The notes below the pieces were generated by a model. That model was not told where the DNA came from, ran no database searches, and worked only from the letters and a program-made list of their open reading frames with translations. The translations under genes were made by a program, and so were the position numbers. 5,950 nt of DNA from an uncultured Chromatiaceae bacterium (GTDB lineage Bacteria > Pseudomonadota > Gammaproteobacteria > Enterobacterales > Alteromonadaceae), in assembly GCA_946481195.1 (NCBI GenBank), contig CAMLNG010000246.1, positions 1 through 5,950 on the forward strand, given 5' to 3'. Positions 1 to 5,950 of the stretch are shown here, piece after piece. Every line of letters starts with the position of its first letter. Position 1 is the first letter of the stretch.

Positions 1-621
1 CCGGAATTGGTCGAGCAGATTATTCAGGCAGTGGTCGCGGCAGTGGATGTGCCCGTTACACTGAAAATCCGCACAGGCTGGGATCCGGAACACAAAAACG
101 GCGTCCAGATTGCGCGGCTTGCCGAAGACAACGGCATTCAGGCTTTAGCGGTGCATGGCCGGACCAAAGCCTGTATGTATAAAGGTGAAGCCGAATACGA
201 CACTATCCGCGCCATTAAGCAGGCAGTGTCTATTCCGGTGGTAGCCAACGGTGATATCACCAGTGCACAAAAAGCCCGGTTTGTGCTCGATTATACCGGT
301 GCCGACGCCATTATGATTGGCCGTGCGGCGCAGGGCCGGCCCTGGATTTTCCGGGAAGTGGTGCACTATCTGACCACAGGACAAGAACTTCCACCGCCTG
401 CATTGCAGGAAGTGTGGCAGATTTTGCTGGAACATGTCCGCGGTCTGCATCAGCTATATGGTGATGTGTTAGGTCCAAGAATCGCCCGCAAGCATGTGGG
501 ATGGTATCTGGCCGAACAAGACAGCGCAGGACTGTTTCGCAGTGAATTTAATGGCATTGAGGACGCTTTACAGCAAATCGATGCTTTAAATCAGTATTTC
601 GAACAACTAGCAGCAACCTAA
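1..621 (+). CDS. dusB: tRNA-dihydrouridine synthase B (3' part, start outside window)
   Basis: This flavin enzyme uses NADPH to reduce uridine to dihydrouridine in the D-loop of tRNAs (U17 in E. coli DusB). The reading frame is already open at base 1, so the gene enters from the left. A TTG at base 7 is internal, not the start. About 206 residues remain of a protein that is about 321 residues in E. coli. The missing N-terminal third would carry the catalytic cysteine of the GCP motif. Visible family motifs, numbered from the window edge, are LKIRTGW at 21-27 (FMN-contacting lysine 22), HGRT at 52-55, NGDI at 83-86 and IGRAAQGRPWIF from about 106. All belong to the FMN-binding TIM barrel. The C-terminal helical tRNA-binding part follows, including the RIARKH segment. 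The stop is TAA at 619-621, and fis starts 18 bases later, as in the conserved dusB-fis operon. Nothing is unusual in the visible part. DusB is favoured over DusA/DusC by the fis linkage and the close match to E. coli DusB. Confidence 0.96.
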   Translation, partial: PELVEQIIQAVVAAVDVPVTLKIRTGWDPEHKNGVQIARLAEDNGIQALAVHGRTKACMYKGEAEYDTIRAIKQAVSIPVVANGDITSAQKARFVLDYTGADAIMIGRAAQGRPWIFREVVHYLTTGQELPPPALQEVWQILLEHVRGLHQLYGDVLGPRIARKHVGWYLAEQDSAGLFRSEFNGIEDALQQIDALNQYFEQLAAT

Positions 622-639
622 CGTAAAAGAGACTAGGCA

Positions 640-930
640 ATGTTTAATCAAAACGTGACTTCGCCATTTATCACCAACGCCCATGTACAGACTCAGGAAA
701 AACCGCAGCCTTTAAGTAACGCGGTACAAAAAGCGGTGGCGAATTACCTGCAACAGCTGAACGGTCAGGACGTCAACGACCTGTACGAGCTGGTCCTGTC
801 AGAGCTGGAACGCCCTCTGCTGGAAGAAGTGATGAAATACACCCGCGGCAACCAGACCCGGGCCGCCAACCTGATGGGCATCAACCGCGGCACGCTGCGT
901 AAGAAGCTGAAACAATACGGCATGAGTTAA
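640..930 (+). CDS. fis: DNA-binding nucleoid protein Fis
   Basis: Fis is a small homodimeric DNA-bending protein of the nucleoid. In relatives it activates rRNA and tRNA promoters, shapes supercoiling and assists site-specific recombination. The product is 96 residues; E. coli Fis has 98. The N-terminal third is the variable beta-hairpin arm. The central [14 protein letters not shown] helix (about 40-53) and the C-terminal helix-turn-helix (about 68-95, with TRGNQTRAA and [12 protein letters not shown]) are nearly identical to the enteric protein, including the arginines and lysines that contact DNA. The start is fixed by AAGAGA at 627-632, seven bases upstream of ATG, and by an in-frame TAG at 634-636 that excludes any earlier start. 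The gene lies 18 bases after dusB and is followed by a terminator, so it is the distal gene of a dusB-fis operon. The operon promoter, strongly growth-phase and stringent regulated in E. coli, lies outside the window. Confidence 0.98.
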   Translation: MFNQNVTSPFITNAHVQTQEKPQPLSNAVQKAVANYLQQLNGQDVNDLYELVLSELERPLLEEVMKYTRGNQTRAANLMGINRGTLRKKLKQYGMS

Positions 931-937
931 TGCCCCC

Positions 938-953
938 GCGGGAGGAGTCCCGC
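938..953 (+). other. short GC-rich hairpin just after fis
   Basis: GCGGGA (938-943) pairs perfectly with TCCCGC (948-953) around a four-base GGAG loop. It sits eight bases after the fis stop and three bases before the main terminator stem. It has no T-tract of its own. It may protect the 3' end of the fis message or slow the polymerase before the terminator. That role is inferred from position alone. Confidence 0.5.
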
Positions 954-956
954 CAG

Positions 957-979
957 AAAGCACCTTCGGGTGCTTTTTT
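957..979 (+). terminator. Rho-independent terminator of dusB-fis
   Basis: AAAGCACC (957-964) pairs with GGTGCTTT (969-976) around a stable TTCG tetraloop. The stem runs into six T residues (974-979). This is a canonical intrinsic terminator 27 bases after the fis stop codon. It should separate the dusB-fis transcript from purH, so purH needs its own promoter or read-through. Confidence 0.92.
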
Positions 980-982
980 GTT

Positions 983-1066
983 TCTGAAAGCCCGGTTCTT
1001 GCTGCAACCCGCTTTCAGAGGACAAGCCAGGTTTCCCCGACTATTCTTCTGCAACCCCTGGCTGTC
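983..1066 (+). promoter_or_regulatory. tandem imperfect hairpins with a shared motif upstream of purH
   Basis: Two inverted repeats lie back to back. Hairpin 1 pairs TCTGAAAGC (983-991) with GCTTTCAGA (1011-1019), with an inner GGTT/AACC helix (994-997 with 1006-1009). Hairpin 2 pairs GACA-A-GCCAGG (1021-1031, one bulged A) with CCTGGCTGTC (1057-1066). The loop and 3' arm of both carry nearly the same string: TTCTTGCTGCAACCC at 996-1010 and TTCTTCTGCAACCC at 1044-1057, offset by about 47 bases. The pairing and the repeat are seen directly. Whether they act as an mRNA leader, as protein-binding sites or not at all is unknown. The conserved 3' signature of the ZTP (pfl) riboswitch, which precedes purH in some other bacteria, is not present. 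Confidence 0.5.
1019..1047 (+). promoter_or_regulatory. possible weak sigma70 promoter for purH
   Basis: AGGACA (1019-1024) and TATTCT (1042-1047) are each four-of-six matches to the -35 and -10 consensus, with an ideal 17-base spacer. Transcription would start near 1054, about 50 bases before the purH ATG. If so, hairpin 2 at 1021-1066 overlaps the promoter DNA and might be an operator rather than an RNA fold. An alternative -10 is TATTTA at 1081-1086, which has a poorer -35. The placement is tentative. Confidence 0.3.
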
Positions 1067-1102
1067 CCGACCCGGATTTTTATTTAACAGAAGAGACTGA
1101 CG

Positions 1103-2689
1103 ATGAGCTCAAATTTACCTATCCGCCGCGCCTTGTTAAGTGTGTCTGACAAGACCGGCATCCTGGAATTTGCCAAAGCTTTGCACGCACAGGGCGTTGA
1201 ACTGCTGTCGACCGGCGGTACCGCAAAATTACTGGCTGACGCCGGTATTCCGGTCACTGAAGTATCAGACTACACCGGTCACCCGGAAATCATGGACGGC
1301 CGGGTCAAAACCCTGCATCCGAAAGTGCACGGCGGTATTTTAGGCCGTCGCGGTACCGACGAAGGTGTGATGGACACTCACAACATCAAGCCTATCGATT
1401 TAGTCGTCGTTAACCTGTATCCATTCGCGCAAACCGTGGCCAAAGCCGGTTGTACGCTGGAAGATGCAGTCGAGAACATCGACATCGGTGGCCCGACTAT
1501 GGTGCGCGCTGCGGCGAAGAACCACAAAGACGTGACTATTGTGGTGAACGCTGCTGACTACAACAAAGTTCTGGCAGAGATAGCGGCCAACAACGGCGCG
1601 ACCACTCATGCCACCCGCTTTAGCCTCGCGATCAGTGCTTATGAACACACCGCCCAGTATGACGGCATGATTGCCAACTACTTCGGCGCTATGTTGCCAG
1701 CTTACGAAACGCCAGAAGCTGCGCCAAGCAAGTTCCCGCGCACCTTTAACGCTCAGTTCACCAAAAAACAAGACCTGCGTTATGGCGAAAACAGCCACCA
1801 GGCTGCCGCTTTTTATGTCGAAAACAGCATTCAGGAAGCCTCAGTCGCAAGCGCGACGCAGCTGCAAGGTAAAGAGCTGTCCTACAACAATATCGCCGAC
1901 ACTGATGCCGCACTGGAATGTGTGAAAGAATTCGCTGAGCCGGCCTGTGTTATCGTCAAACACGCTAATCCTTGTGGCGTGGCGATTGGCGACGATATTC
2001 TGGCGGCCTACAACCGCGCTTATCAGACCGACCCTACCTCAGCTTTTGGTGGCATCATCGCCTTTAACCGCGAATTAGATGCGACGACGGCCGAAGCTAT
2101 TGTCAGCCGGCAGTTTGTTGAAGTCATTATCGCGCCAACTGCAACCGCAGAAGCCGCAGCAGTTGTGGCGAAAAAGCCAAATGTACGTCTGCTGGTTTGT
2201 GGTCAGTGGGCAGACAAAACCACTGGTTTTGACATCAAACGCGTCAACGGCGGTGTGTTAGTGCAAGACCGCGACCAGAAGATGGTAGGCCTGGGTGACT
2301 TAAAAGTTGTGACTAAACGTCAGCCAACTGCGGATGAACTGCGTGATTTGCTGTTCTGCTGGAAAGTAGCCAAATACGTCAAATCCAATGCCATTGTGTA
2401 CGCCAAAGATTCTATGACCATTGGGGTCGGTGCCGGCCAGATGAGCCGCGTCTACAGCGCCAAAATCGCTGGTATTAAAGCTGCCGACGAAAACCTGGAA
2501 GTCAAAGGCTCAGTGATGGCCTCTGATGCGTTTTTCCCGTTCCGTGACGGGATCGATGCAGCAGCTGCCGCCGGCATCAAAGCGGTGATCCAGCCGGGTG
2601 GCTCAATGCGCGATGCTGAAGTCATCGCTGCCGCAGACGAGCACGGCATGACGATGGTCTTCACCGGTGTGCGGCATTTCCGCCATTAA
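1103..2689 (+). CDS. purH: bifunctional AICAR transformylase / IMP cyclohydrolase
   Basis: PurH catalyses the last two steps of de novo purine synthesis in the cytoplasm: transfer of a formyl group from 10-formyl-tetrahydrofolate to AICAR, then ring closure of FAICAR to IMP. The product is 528 residues; E. coli PurH has 529. The N-terminal MGS-like cyclohydrolase domain (about 1-200) shows STGGT at 36-40, [14 protein letters not shown] from 65 with lysine 69, NLYPF, and [18 protein letters not shown]. The transformylase part shows YGENSH at 227-232, the [13 protein letters not shown] block, and the catalytic Lys286-His287 of KHANPCG. It also has [19 protein letters not shown] and the invariant C-terminal RHFRH. 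All key residues are present, so the enzyme should be active. AAGAGA at 1091-1096 lies six bases before ATG, and an in-frame TAA at 1085-1087 limits the start. The gene stands alone between two terminators. purD, the usual downstream partner in enterics, does not follow. Confidence 0.98.
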   Translation: MSSNLPIRRALLSVSDKTGILEFAKALHAQGVELLSTGGTAKLLADAGIPVTEVSDYTGHPEIMDGRVKTLHPKVHGGILGRRGTDEGVMDTHNIKPIDLVVVNLYPFAQTVAKAGCTLEDAVENIDIGGPTMVRAAAKNHKDVTIVVNAADYNKVLAEIAANNGATTHATRFSLAISAYEHTAQYDGMIANYFGAMLPAYETPEAAPSKFPRTFNAQFTKKQDLRYGENSHQAAAFYVENSIQEASVASATQLQGKELSYNNIADTDAALECVKEFAEPACVIVKHANPCGVAIGDDILAAYNRAYQTDPTSAFGGIIAFNRELDATTAEAIVSRQFVEVIIAPTATAEAAAVVAKKPNVRLLVCGQWADKTTGFDIKRVNGGVLVQDRDQKMVGLGDLKVVTKRQPTADELRDLLFCWKVAKYVKSNAIVYAKDSMTIGVGAGQMSRVYSAKIAGIKAADENLEVKGSVMASDAFFPFRDGIDAAAAAGIKAVIQPGGSMRDAEVIAAADEHGMTMVFTGVRHFRH

Positions 2690-2705
2690 TCAGCTATCCA
2701 TGACA

Positions 2706-2737
2706 AACAACGGCAGCTTCGGCTGCCGTTGTTATTT
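2706..2737 (+). terminator. Rho-independent terminator of purH
   Basis: A perfect 12-base-pair stem, AACAACGGCAGC (2706-2717) with GCTGCCGTTGTT (2722-2733), encloses a TTCG tetraloop 16 bases after the purH stop. The T-tract is short and interrupted (TTATTT, 2732-2737), but the stem is strong. It closes purH as a single-gene transcript. Confidence 0.87.
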
Positions 2738-2788
2738 GGCAAAGCACTTCTTCCGGTCAGGCCTGATGGCTGATGTTTGGCGCGACAG

Positions 2789-2804
2789 CTGCAAGCGTTT
2801 TCGC
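2789..2804 (+). promoter_or_regulatory. PurR/LacI-family operator-like palindrome
   Basis: CTGCAAGCGTTTTCGC is centred on the CpG at 2796/2797. It carries the PurR-type core GCAANCGNTTNC at every defined position, with mismatches only towards the outer ends of the 16-base enteric consensus. It lies 42 bases before the small gene at 2847 and after the purH terminator. No equally good site occurs in front of purH. Binding by PurR is an inference; another LacI-family regulator with a central CG is equally possible, and no clear -35/-10 pair was found around it. A chance match is not excluded. Confidence 0.4.
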
Positions 2805-2846
2805 TAAGTTAATCAACAATACAACACCGATTGGGAAACACAGCCT

Positions 2847-3185
2847 ATGACCCACATCAGCTTTCCGGTTTTATTTGTGTATTCAGGCAGTGACGAGCTG
2901 CTGCCGCTTGCCAGCCTGCCGGCACTGCAACAATTTTTACAGCAGCCACAAGCATTGTTGTTTGGCACAGACTACCTTATCGACTGTGCGGGGCTGCAGT
3001 GGACTTTTGACCCGCTGCACAACTTCAGCCAAACCGGGCATGTCTGGACTTTGACTGAGCTGACGTTACTGGTGCAACGCCATTATTTTGCCCAGCAGCA
3101 ATGTTGTGTCAGTAAAATCAATGCACCGGATATAGCCGCATTGATAGACCTGGTACAGCAGGATGCGCAAAGTTCGGCAGATTGA
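2847..3185 (+). CDS. small uncharacterised protein, possibly DUF4144-like
   Basis: This is a 112-residue protein of unknown function. There is no signal peptide or membrane segment, so it is probably cytoplasmic. It opens with a hydrophobic strand ending in a proline-containing patch (ISFPVLFVY) followed by an acidic SGSDEL turn. A central LIDCAGLQWTF segment, a WTLTELTLLVQRHYFAQ helix and a C-terminal helix rich in D, L and A (about 97-108) follow. This pattern resembles the small gammaproteobacterial DUF4144 proteins as I remember them; no search was possible. The ATG is the only usable start, because the frame upstream is closed by TAA at 2805-2807 with no ATG, GTG or TTG between. The ribosome site is modest (GGGA at 2833-2836, ten bases before ATG). 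Strong terminators upstream and a long AT-rich gap downstream suggest a single-gene unit, possibly controlled by the palindrome at 2789-2804. Confidence 0.7.
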   Translation: MTHISFPVLFVYSGSDELLPLASLPALQQFLQQPQALLFGTDYLIDCAGLQWTFDPLHNFSQTGHVWTLTELTLLVQRHYFAQQQCCVSKINAPDIAALIDLVQQDAQSSAD

Positions 3186-3279
3186 ACCAGCCGTCATTGC
3201 GTAATAATCGGCAGAATCAGGCGAAGACGACAGAAAACTGGTTTGTAGCTGCATCACATTCGATGAAAACAACACTTTA

Positions 3280-3376
3280 TGCCAAATTAGATTAAAAAAC
3301 TTAAAACATAACTATATGTTTTTATGATGAAAATAATATTTATCCGATTGAATACTGAATTATCTATTGAATTTAC
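3280..3376. promoter_or_regulatory. AT-rich island upstream of the antiporter gene
   Basis: The 262-base gap 3186-3447 has no gene. Its central part, about 3280-3376, is far richer in A and T than the rest of the window. It contains A- and T-runs, a palindrome at 3303-3322 and two copies of ATTGAAT (3347-3353 and 3366-3372, 19 bases apart). Such DNA is typical of curved upstream promoter regions bound by nucleoid proteins or contacted by RNA polymerase alpha subunits. That role is inferred from composition only. Confidence 0.4.
3303..3322. repeat. AT-rich palindrome, possible weak terminator or operator
   Basis: AAAACATA (3303-3310) is perfectly complementary to TATGTTTT (3315-3322) around ACTA. 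The right arm continues as a five-T run. The stem has only one G-C pair, and it lies about 118 bases past the stop at 3185, so it is a poor intrinsic terminator. A protein-binding palindrome is the alternative reading. Confidence 0.35.
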
Positions 3377-3399
3377 TGCCTAACGCCTGCATTTTTAAT
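3372..3399 (+). promoter_or_regulatory. candidate promoter for the antiporter gene
   Basis: TTTACT (3372-3377, four of six to the -35 consensus) and TTTAAT (3394-3399, five of six to the -10 consensus) are separated by 16 bases. Transcription would start near 3406, about 42 bases before the ATG at 3448. Several other AT-rich hexamers in this gap could also serve, so the choice is uncertain. Confidence 0.35.
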
Positions 3400-3447
3400 A
3401 CTACGACCATTCCCCAACCAGTTTAGAGTCAGTACAGGAGCCGCCTC

Positions 3448-5172
3448 ATGGATGCTACGACCATCAATAATTTATTCCTGTTGGGTGCTGTCCTGATTGC
3501 TGCAGCCATCATGATGAGCTCAGTAGCCAGTAAAATCGGTGTGCCGATTCTGGTTATTTTCCTCGCTGTTGGCATGTTTGCCGGGGTGGATGGCCCCGGC
3601 GGCATCGTGTTTGATGATTATTCCATGGCGTATCTGGTCGGTAACCTCGCGCTCGCGGTGATCCTGCTCGATGGCGGCATGCGCACTAATGTCAAAAGTT
3701 TCCGCGTAGCATTAGGCCCGTCTTTGTCACTGGCGACTGTTGGTGTGGTGATCACAGCGGGTCTCACTGGCCTCGCCGCGGCCTGGTTGTTTGATTTAAG
3801 CACGCTTGAAGGCTTGTTAATTGGCGCTATTGTCGGCTCTACTGATGCAGCCGTCGTGTTTAATTTACTCAATGGCAAAGGCCTGAATGAGCGGGTGGGC
3901 GCGACGCTGGAAATCGAATCGGGCAGCAACGACCCGATGGCGATGTTTTTGACTGTCACGTTGATTTCAATGCTGGCAGCAGGCCAAACCCAGTTCGAGT
4001 GGAAAGTCATTGCCAGTTTATTTCAGCAATTTGGCGTCGGCATCCTGCTGGGCCTCGCCGGTGGCTGGGTACTGCTAAAACTCATCAACACCATTCATAT
4101 TGCCGACGGCCTTTATCCGTTACTGGCAGTCAGTGGCGGCCTGTTCCTGTACGCAGTATCCGGCTCGGTCGGCGGCAGTGGTATTTTAAGTGTTTATGTC
4201 TGTGGTCTGGTGCTGGGCAATCAGCCGATCCGTAACCGTCATGGCATTTTACATATGTTTGATGGCCTGGCCTGGCTCAGTCAAATCGGCATGTTCTTAG
4301 TGCTTGGTTTGTTGCTGACGCCTAGCGAACTGCTGCCTATTGCTGTACCGGCGCTATTGTTGTCGCTGTGGATGATTCTGTTTGCCCGGCCGCTGTCAGT
4401 GTTTATCGGTTTATTGCCGTTTAAAAGCTTTACGTTGCGCGAGCGCACTTTTATTTCCTGGGTGGGCCTTCGCGGCGCGGTGCCGGTCATTTTAGCGGTG
4501 TTCCCGCTGATGGCAGGATTACCCAATGCCCAGCTGTTTTTTAATGTAGCGTTTTTTATTGTGCTGGTGTCGCTGCTGTTGCAGGGTACCACGCTTGGAT
4601 TCTTTGCGAAAAAAGCCCATGTGGTGGTTCCACCGATGCCGTCGCCTATCTCCCGCGCTGGCATTGAAGTGGAACTTGCCAGTCAGTGGGAAATGTTTGT
4701 CTACAAACTGAACCCGGATAAATGGTGTATTGGCAGCGAATTAAAACAGCTGAACATGCCGGAAAATACCCGGATTGTCGCGCTGTTTCGCGACAATCAG
4801 CTGTTACACCCGTCCGGCAGCAGTAAGCTGATGGCCGGCGATGTGCTGTGTATTATCGGTCACGATGCAGACTTGCCGGTGCTGGGCCGGATGTTCAGTG
4901 AAACGCCGCAACGCAACTTCGATTTTGAGTTTTTCGGTGACTTTATGCTGGATGGCGCGGCGCGACTGGAAGATTTAGCCATGTTTTATGCGCTGGATTT
5001 ATCAACCTGTGGCGATGCCGTCACCTTATCTGATCATCTGGGCAAAAAACTCGGCGGCAAACCGGTGGTCGGTGACACTTTGCAATGGTCTGGCATGAGC
5101 TGGATAGTGGCAGAGCTGGACGGACAACAGATCCGTAAAGTGGGCGTGAAAGTGCCTGAACAGTCGGAATAA
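3448..5172 (+). CDS. nhaP2: K+/H+ antiporter of the NhaP2 (CvrA) type
   Basis: This CPA1-family inner-membrane antiporter is expected to expel K+ (and possibly Na+) in exchange for protons. In relatives it protects against K+ overload at low osmolarity or acidic pH. At 574 residues it matches E. coli CvrA/NhaP2 (578) end to end. Residues 1 to about 385 form the hydrophobic antiporter domain of roughly 12-13 helices. They include GSTDAAVVF with Asp133 and the ESGSNDP block with the Asn161-Asp162 pair expected to bind the cation, plus [10 protein letters not shown] near 340. A TrkA-C (RCK C-terminal) regulatory domain spans about 403-485, and a CorC/HlyC-type C-terminal domain about 495-572 (FFGDF to GVKVPE). 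The start is set by AGGAG at 3436-3440, seven bases before ATG, and an in-frame TAG at 3424-3426. It appears to be a single-gene unit. Ion preference cannot be decided from sequence alone; Na+/H+ exchange is the alternative. Confidence 0.95.
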   Translation: MDATTINNLFLLGAVLIAAAIMMSSVASKIGVPILVIFLAVGMFAGVDGPGGIVFDDYSMAYLVGNLALAVILLDGGMRTNVKSFRVALGPSLSLATVGVVITAGLTGLAAAWLFDLSTLEGLLIGAIVGSTDAAVVFNLLNGKGLNERVGATLEIESGSNDPMAMFLTVTLISMLAAGQTQFEWKVIASLFQQFGVGILLGLAGGWVLLKLINTIHIADGLYPLLAVSGGLFLYAVSGSVGGSGILSVYVCGLVLGNQPIRNRHGILHMFDGLAWLSQIGMFLVLGLLLTPSELLPIAVPALLLSLWMILFARPLSVFIGLLPFKSFTLRERTFISWVGLRGAVPVILAVFPLMAGLPNAQLFFNVAFFIVLVSLLLQGTTLGFFAKKAHVVVPPMPSPISRAGIEVELASQWEMFVYKLNPDKWCIGSELKQLNMPENTRIVALFRDNQLLHPSGSSKLMAGDVLCIIGHDADLPVLGRMFSETPQRNFDFEFFGDFMLDGAARLEDLAMFYALDLSTCGDAVTLSDHLGKKLGGKPVVGDTLQWSGMSWIVAELDGQQIRKVGVKVPEQSE

Positions 5173-5178
5173 ACCATG

Positions 5179-5201
5179 GCTTTGCGGGCTGACTGCAAAG
5201 C
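5179..5201 (+). other. hairpin just after nhaP2, doubtful terminator
   Basis: GCTTTGC (5179-5185) pairs perfectly with GCAAAGC (5195-5201) around a nine-base loop, six bases after the nhaP2 stop. It is followed by AAAATATC rather than a T-tract, so it is not a standard intrinsic terminator on either strand. It may mark the 3' end of the nhaP2 mRNA or be incidental. Confidence 0.35.
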
Positions 5202-5209
5202 AAAATATC

Positions 5210-5237
5210 TTTACTTTTACCGCCCAGCGGCTACAAT
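5210..5237 (+). promoter_or_regulatory. likely sigma70 promoter of suhB
   Basis: TTTACT (5210-5215) and TACAAT (5232-5237, five of six to the -10 consensus) are 16 bases apart. A GC-rich stretch (GCGCCGC, 5240-5246) spans the expected start point near 5243, leaving a leader of about 40 bases before the suhB ATG. A GC-rich discriminator of this kind is common at promoters under stringent control; that regulation is inference. Confidence 0.55.
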
Positions 5238-5284
5238 ACGCGCCGCTCTTTTGACTGTTCTTTATACAATAAGGTATTCACCCT

Positions 5285-5950
5285 ATGCATCCGATGTTAA
5301 ACATCGCTGTTCGTGCTGCGCGTGGCGCAGGCAATATCATCGCCCGGGCCTGTGGTCAGCTCGATATGGTTCAGACCAGCCAGAAAGGCACCAACGACTT
5401 TGTCACCAACGTCGACAAAGAAGCAGAACAGGCCATAGTGCAAATCCTGCGTAAATCCTACCCGACTCACGATATCATCGGTGAAGAGGGCGGCGATTAC
5501 GGCAGCAATAACAGTGAATACCAATGGATCATCGACCCGCTCGATGGTACCGCCAACTTCATCAAAGGCATCCCCCACTTCGCTGTCTCAATCGCGCTGC
5601 GCCACAATGGCAAGCTCGATCAGGCGGTTATTTATGATCCACTGCGTGGCGAAGTCTTCACAGCCAGCCGTGGTGGTGGTGCGCAGTTAAACGGTCGCCG
5701 CATCCGTGTGACCAACGCCACTGATTTAAACGGCACTATCCTGGCAACAGGTTTCCCGTTTAAACATAAACACCAGCTGGATGCCTACACCGAAACCTTT
5801 AAAGCCTTCTTTACCACAGCTGCAGACATCCGCCGCACCGGTTCTGCTGCGCTGGATTTAGCTTATGTCGCCGCAGGCCGTTTGGATGGTTTCTGGGAAA
5901 TCGGCTTAAAGCCATGGGATATCGCTGCAGGTGAACTGATTGTGCGCGAG
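5285..5950 (+). CDS. suhB: inositol-1-monophosphatase family protein SuhB (3' end outside window)
   Basis: SuhB is a Mg2+-dependent inositol monophosphatase-fold protein. In E. coli its main known job is with NusA in the rRNA transcription antitermination complex, aiding rRNA processing and folding. The first 222 residues are visible; E. coli SuhB has 267, so about 45 are cut off by the window edge. The start MHPMLNIAVRAAR is nearly identical to E. coli. Metal ligands are all present: Glu67 (GEEG), Asp84 and Asp87 (IDPLDGT) and Asp212 (PWDIAAGE). The Arg183-Arg184 pair of IRRTGSAALDLAY, near the dimer interface in E. coli SuhB, is also kept. The frame upstream is blocked by TAA at 5270-5272, so ATG 5285 is the first possible start, with AAGG at 5271-5274 as the ribosome site. 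It follows nhaP2 by 112 bases, with its own promoter candidate. No damage is seen in the visible part. Confidence 0.97.
   Translation, partial: MHPMLNIAVRAARGAGNIIARACGQLDMVQTSQKGTNDFVTNVDKEAEQAIVQILRKSYPTHDIIGEEGGDYGSNNSEYQWIIDPLDGTANFIKGIPHFAVSIALRHNGKLDQAVIYDPLRGEVFTASRGGGAQLNGRRIRVTNATDLNGTILATGFPFKHKHQLDAYTETFKAFFTTAADIRRTGSAALDLAYVAAGRLDGFWEIGLKPWDIAAGELIVRE

Noticed and set aside
7..621. TTG at base 7 as the dusB start
   Set aside because: The frame is open to base 1 with codons matching the DusB interior, and the N-terminal third of the family is missing, so the gene continues beyond the window.
1002..1016. PurR box in front of purH (CTGCAACCCGCTTTC)
   Set aside because: It resembles the PurR core only if one extra base is allowed. 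This breaks the palindrome spacing that the protein needs.
931..1102. ZTP (pfl) riboswitch upstream of purH
   Set aside because: The element precedes purH in some bacteria, but the conserved CCGCCUGGGC-type 3' core is absent and the two hairpins here have a different layout.
1400..1798. Minus-strand 132-codon open frame inside purH
   Set aside because: It is a shadow of the high-confidence purH frame with no recognisable features. Similar shadows at 145-450, 3618-4010, 4281-4664 and 5297-5578 were rejected for the same reason.
3066..3275. Minus-strand open frame of 69 codons covering the end of the small gene
   Set aside because: It is antisense to the better supported gene at 2847-3185, with no evident ribosome site, promoter or recognisable family features.
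5251..5270. Second suhB promoter from TTGACT and TATACAAT
   Set aside because: Each hexamer looks good alone, but only about 6-8 bases separate them, far too close for a -35/-10 pair.
5176..5454. 92-codon open frame starting in the nhaP2-suhB gap
   Set aside because: It overlaps the clearly real suhB start by 170 bases in another frame. Its composition is non-protein-like and it resembles no family.

Overview
The window is ordinary gammaproteobacterial chromosome. It holds six genes, all on the + strand, with about 50% GC coding sequence and well-formed UUCG-loop terminators. Proteins match Escherichia coli relatives closely over their full visible length (judged from memory of those sequences, not from a search). 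The gene order (dusB-fis, then purH without purD directly behind it, then an NhaP2-type antiporter and suhB) suggests an Alteromonadales/Chromatiaceae-like marine or freshwater bacterium rather than an enteric. That assignment is an inference. No mobile element, CRISPR array, tRNA or rRNA is visible.

Layout. 1-621 is the 3' two thirds of dusB (tRNA-dihydrouridine synthase B). Eighteen bases later comes fis (640-930), in the classic dusB-fis operon, closed by a terminator at 957-979. A 172-base gap holds two imperfect hairpins sharing a repeated motif (983-1066) and a weak promoter candidate. It leads to purH (1103-2689), the bifunctional enzyme for the last two steps of IMP synthesis, which ends in its own strong terminator (2706-2737). 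purD, commonly the next gene, is absent here. In its place is a PurR/LacI-type operator-like palindrome (2789-2804) before a small uncharacterised gene (2847-3185). A 262-base gap, very AT-rich at about 3280-3376, precedes a CPA1 cation/proton antiporter of the NhaP2/CvrA type (3448-5172). The last gene is suhB (5285 to the window edge), with a good sigma70-like promoter in the preceding gap.

How they fit together. dusB-fis and suhB belong to the translation and rRNA-supply machinery: tRNA modification, activation of stable-RNA promoters, and rRNA antitermination/maturation. purH supplies purine nucleotides for the same growth programme. nhaP2 handles cytoplasmic K+/H+ balance and seems to be an independent unit. 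I see no evidence of a new defence, mobile or biosynthetic system. The points most worth checking are the duplicated hairpin motif before purH and the PurR-like site before the small unknown gene.
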